64,000 nt of DNA from CAYWXV01 sp964462535. GTDB taxonomy: Bacteria; Bacteroidota; Ignavibacteria; OLB7. The notes beneath the pieces are model-generated. The model was not told the origin of the DNA and made no database searches. It saw only the letters and a list, made by a program, of their open reading frames with translations. The stretch is taken from contig CAYWXV010000009.1 in the NCBI GenBank assembly GCA_964462535.1, positions 29,501 through 93,500 of the forward strand, in the 5' to 3' direction. A program made the translations under genes and the position numbers. This document shows positions 62,619 through 64,000 of the stretch, piece after piece; positions within the stretch are counted from its first letter, which is position 1; each line of letters begins with the position of its first letter.

Positions 62619-63860
62619 ATGGTCAAGAGGATAGGCATCCTTGTTGGCGGCGGACCGGCCCCGGGGACGAATGGCGTGATCGCCGCTATCACCATCGAAG
62701 CTATCAAGGCGGGGTGTGTACCGATTGGATTTCACGATGGATTTGAGTGGCTCGCACAGCGGTACACCGACGAGCAGCACGTGATGACGATCGATGAGGT
62801 ACGGCGAATACATCTGGATGGCGGGGTCCTGCTTGGAACTTCGAGGACCGACATCGCGCGAGATCCTGCCACGCTGGACAATGCCATTTCGGCCCTCCGC
62901 AAACTTCGAATCGAGGGACTGATAACGATTGGGGGAGACGACCTCGTACGAAGTTCAATCGCGGTTGAGCGTGAGACGAACGGGGCCATCAAGGTTGTGC
63001 AGGTACCGAAGAGCATTGACAACGATCTATGGCTTCCCCAGTCGTTGATGACCCTGGGATACGAAACCGCGCGCCACGTCGGGGTGGAACTTGTGAAGCG
63101 GCTGATGGAGGATGCAAAGACAACGGAGCGATGGTACTTCGGCGTGACGATGGGTAGACCGACGGGTCACCTGACGCTTGGCATAGGGAAGGCAGCAAGC
63201 GCGACCTGCACGATCATCCCCGAGGAGTTCCGCGATGGAGGCGCGTCGCTCGATTCGATTGCCGATATCGTTGAGGGAGCCATTATCAAACGGAGAGCGC
63301 TCGGCAAAACCTACGGAGTGGTGCTCCTTTCGGAGGCGCTGGTTGAGCAGTTCGATCCGCGCGAGGTGGAGGAGCTTCGCGACGTCGATCGAGATGCTCA
63401 GGGGAACATTCGTGTTGCAGAGATCGATCTAGGTCGAAAGGTCAAGAACGAAGTGCAGCTCCGGCTGGAAAAGCGGGGGATCAAGGTTACGATCGTCGAC
63501 AAGACGATTGGGTACGAACTCCGTGGCGCCCCACCGATCCCTTACGACGCCGAATACGCCCGCGATCTGGGGTATGCTGCCATCAAGTATCTACTGAACG
63601 GGGGGTCGGGTTCGATTATCGCCGTGCGGGGGGGTGAATTCCATCCTGTTCCGTTCAGCGAGGCCTTCGACGCCGAGAGTGGAAGCGGAAAACGCCGTCC
63701 GGTCAACATAGACACGGAGAGCTATCAGGTTGCCCGTAACTACATGGTCCGCATCGAGCCGCGCGACTTCGATGATCCCGTCTGGATCGAGAAACTCGCA
63801 ACGGCCGGTGGCCTTTCAGTCGATGATTTTGTGGAGCGATTCGGCGTGGCCGTCAAGTAG
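62619..63860 (+). CDS. pfp: Phosphofructokinase, predicted PPi-dependent, copy 2
   Basis: A 413-residue homologue of the gene just upstream, with GGGPAPGTNGVI, GGDD (105-108), PKSIDND (130-136) and MGRPTGHLT. All three signatures again point to pyrophosphate dependence. The two proteins align along their whole length but are clearly different (for example KTIDND versus KSIDND), so this is an old tandem duplication. The pair might form a hetero-oligomer or differ in regulation. A strong terminator follows 26 nt after the stop. Confidence 0.9.
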   Translation: MVKRIGILVGGGPAPGTNGVIAAITIEAIKAGCVPIGFHDGFEWLAQRYTDEQHVMTIDEVRRIHLDGGVLLGTSRTDIARDPATLDNAISALRKLRIEGLITIGGDDLVRSSIAVERETNGAIKVVQVPKSIDNDLWLPQSLMTLGYETARHVGVELVKRLMEDAKTTERWYFGVTMGRPTGHLTLGIGKAASATCTIIPEEFRDGGASLDSIADIVEGAIIKRRALGKTYGVVLLSEALVEQFDPREVEELRDVDRDAQGNIRVAEIDLGRKVKNEVQLRLEKRGIKVTIVDKTIGYELRGAPPIPYDAEYARDLGYAAIKYLLNGGSGSIIAVRGGEFHPVPFSEAFDAESGSGKRRPVNIDTESYQVARNYMVRIEPRDFDDPVWIEKLATAGGLSVDDFVERFGVAVK

Positions 63861-63886
63861 ACAGGCGCCGATCAGTCCACTGCGAT

Positions 63887-63926
63887 ACGAAGAAAGCCGA
63901 CGCTGTGCAGCGTCGGCTTTCTTCGT
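63887..63926. terminator. Terminator after the phosphofructokinase pair
   Basis: ACGAAGAAAGCCGACGCTG (63887-63905) is exactly mirrored at 63908-63926 with a two-base centre. The GAAGAAA / TTTCTTC ends give a U-rich tail in both directions, so it can also end the minus-strand transcript of the tRNA gene. Confidence 0.9.
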
Positions 63927-63943
63927 GTACTGAATCCTCTGTG

Positions 63944-64000
63944 AGCCCGCGACGGGAATCGAACCTGCAACCTTCTGATTACAAATCAGATGCTCTGCCA
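63944..64000 (-). tRNA. tRNA-Thr (anticodon UGU), 5' part beyond the window
   Basis: On the minus strand the sequence gives the end of the D arm (GGCAGAGCA), anticodon arm TCTGA-TTTGTAA-TCAGA with anticodon TGT, variable region AGGTT, T arm with GGTTCGATTCC, and acceptor strand CGCGGGC with a T discriminator. No CCA is encoded (TCA follows). The first bases of the tRNA lie past position 64000. Confidence 0.92.

Overview
The window is GC-rich, gene-dense bacterial chromosome. Several signs point to the Bacteroidota/Chlorobiota side of the tree, possibly a Kapabacteria-like lineage. They are a very large secreted protein with choice-of-anchor-D-like repeats and a C-terminal type IX secretion sorting tail, a GWxTD-domain protein, a DUF2141 gene inside a carotenoid operon, and promoters that fit the Bacteroidota TTTG / TAnnTTTG pattern, the clearest at 32549-32578. 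The lineage is an inference from gene content; no rRNA is present.

Region by region. Positions 1-6969 (minus strand) hold a carotenoid operon in transcription order crtY, a geranylgeranyl-PP-synthase-like gene, crtI, crtB, DUF2141, a UbiE-like methyltransferase and a CrtU-like desaturase that runs off the left edge. Most of these genes overlap by a few bases. A divergent MerR/B12 photoreceptor gene of the CarH type (7121-7963) faces it across a short region with palindromic operator-like sequence. Then follow copA, anmK and a PAP2 phosphatase (8058-11985), a small frameshifted secreted gene, and a bidirectional terminator. A minus-strand group (12530-16581) pairs a glutathionylspermidine-synthase-like ligase with a twin-arginine lipoprotein, a C39-like protease and an unknown protein. 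Next are the GWxTD protein and rimO, and the 1912-residue secreted protein (19524-25262).

From 25483 the plus strand carries a Xer-type recombinase, a secreted barrel-like protein, hpf, hprK, and a sigma/anti-sigma pair closed by a terminator. An oligopeptide-type ABC uptake system (binding protein and two permeases, no ATPase) follows, and an AAA-ATPase/BTAD regulator is coupled to it. A TetR regulator then heads a TolC / membrane-fusion / RND efflux operon (39508-45891).

Positions 46000-53033 contain two tandem, paralogous, repeat-built secreted proteins. Each has its own promoter, terminator and a conserved structured 5' leader. Their N-terminal protein sequences are nearly identical while their synonymous positions are heavily diverged. 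Positions 53149-61081 (minus) hold a fatty-acid-hydroxylase-family gene and a surface-sugar cluster: NeuB-type synthase, SDR, class III aminotransferase, split transketolase, SpsF-type cytidylyltransferase and a glycerophosphotransferase-like protein. This combination looks like a CMP-activated ulosonic-acid-like sugar pathway of unfamiliar composition and is the best candidate for an undescribed system here. The window ends with two tandem PPi-type phosphofructokinases, a strong terminator and a partial tRNA-Thr.
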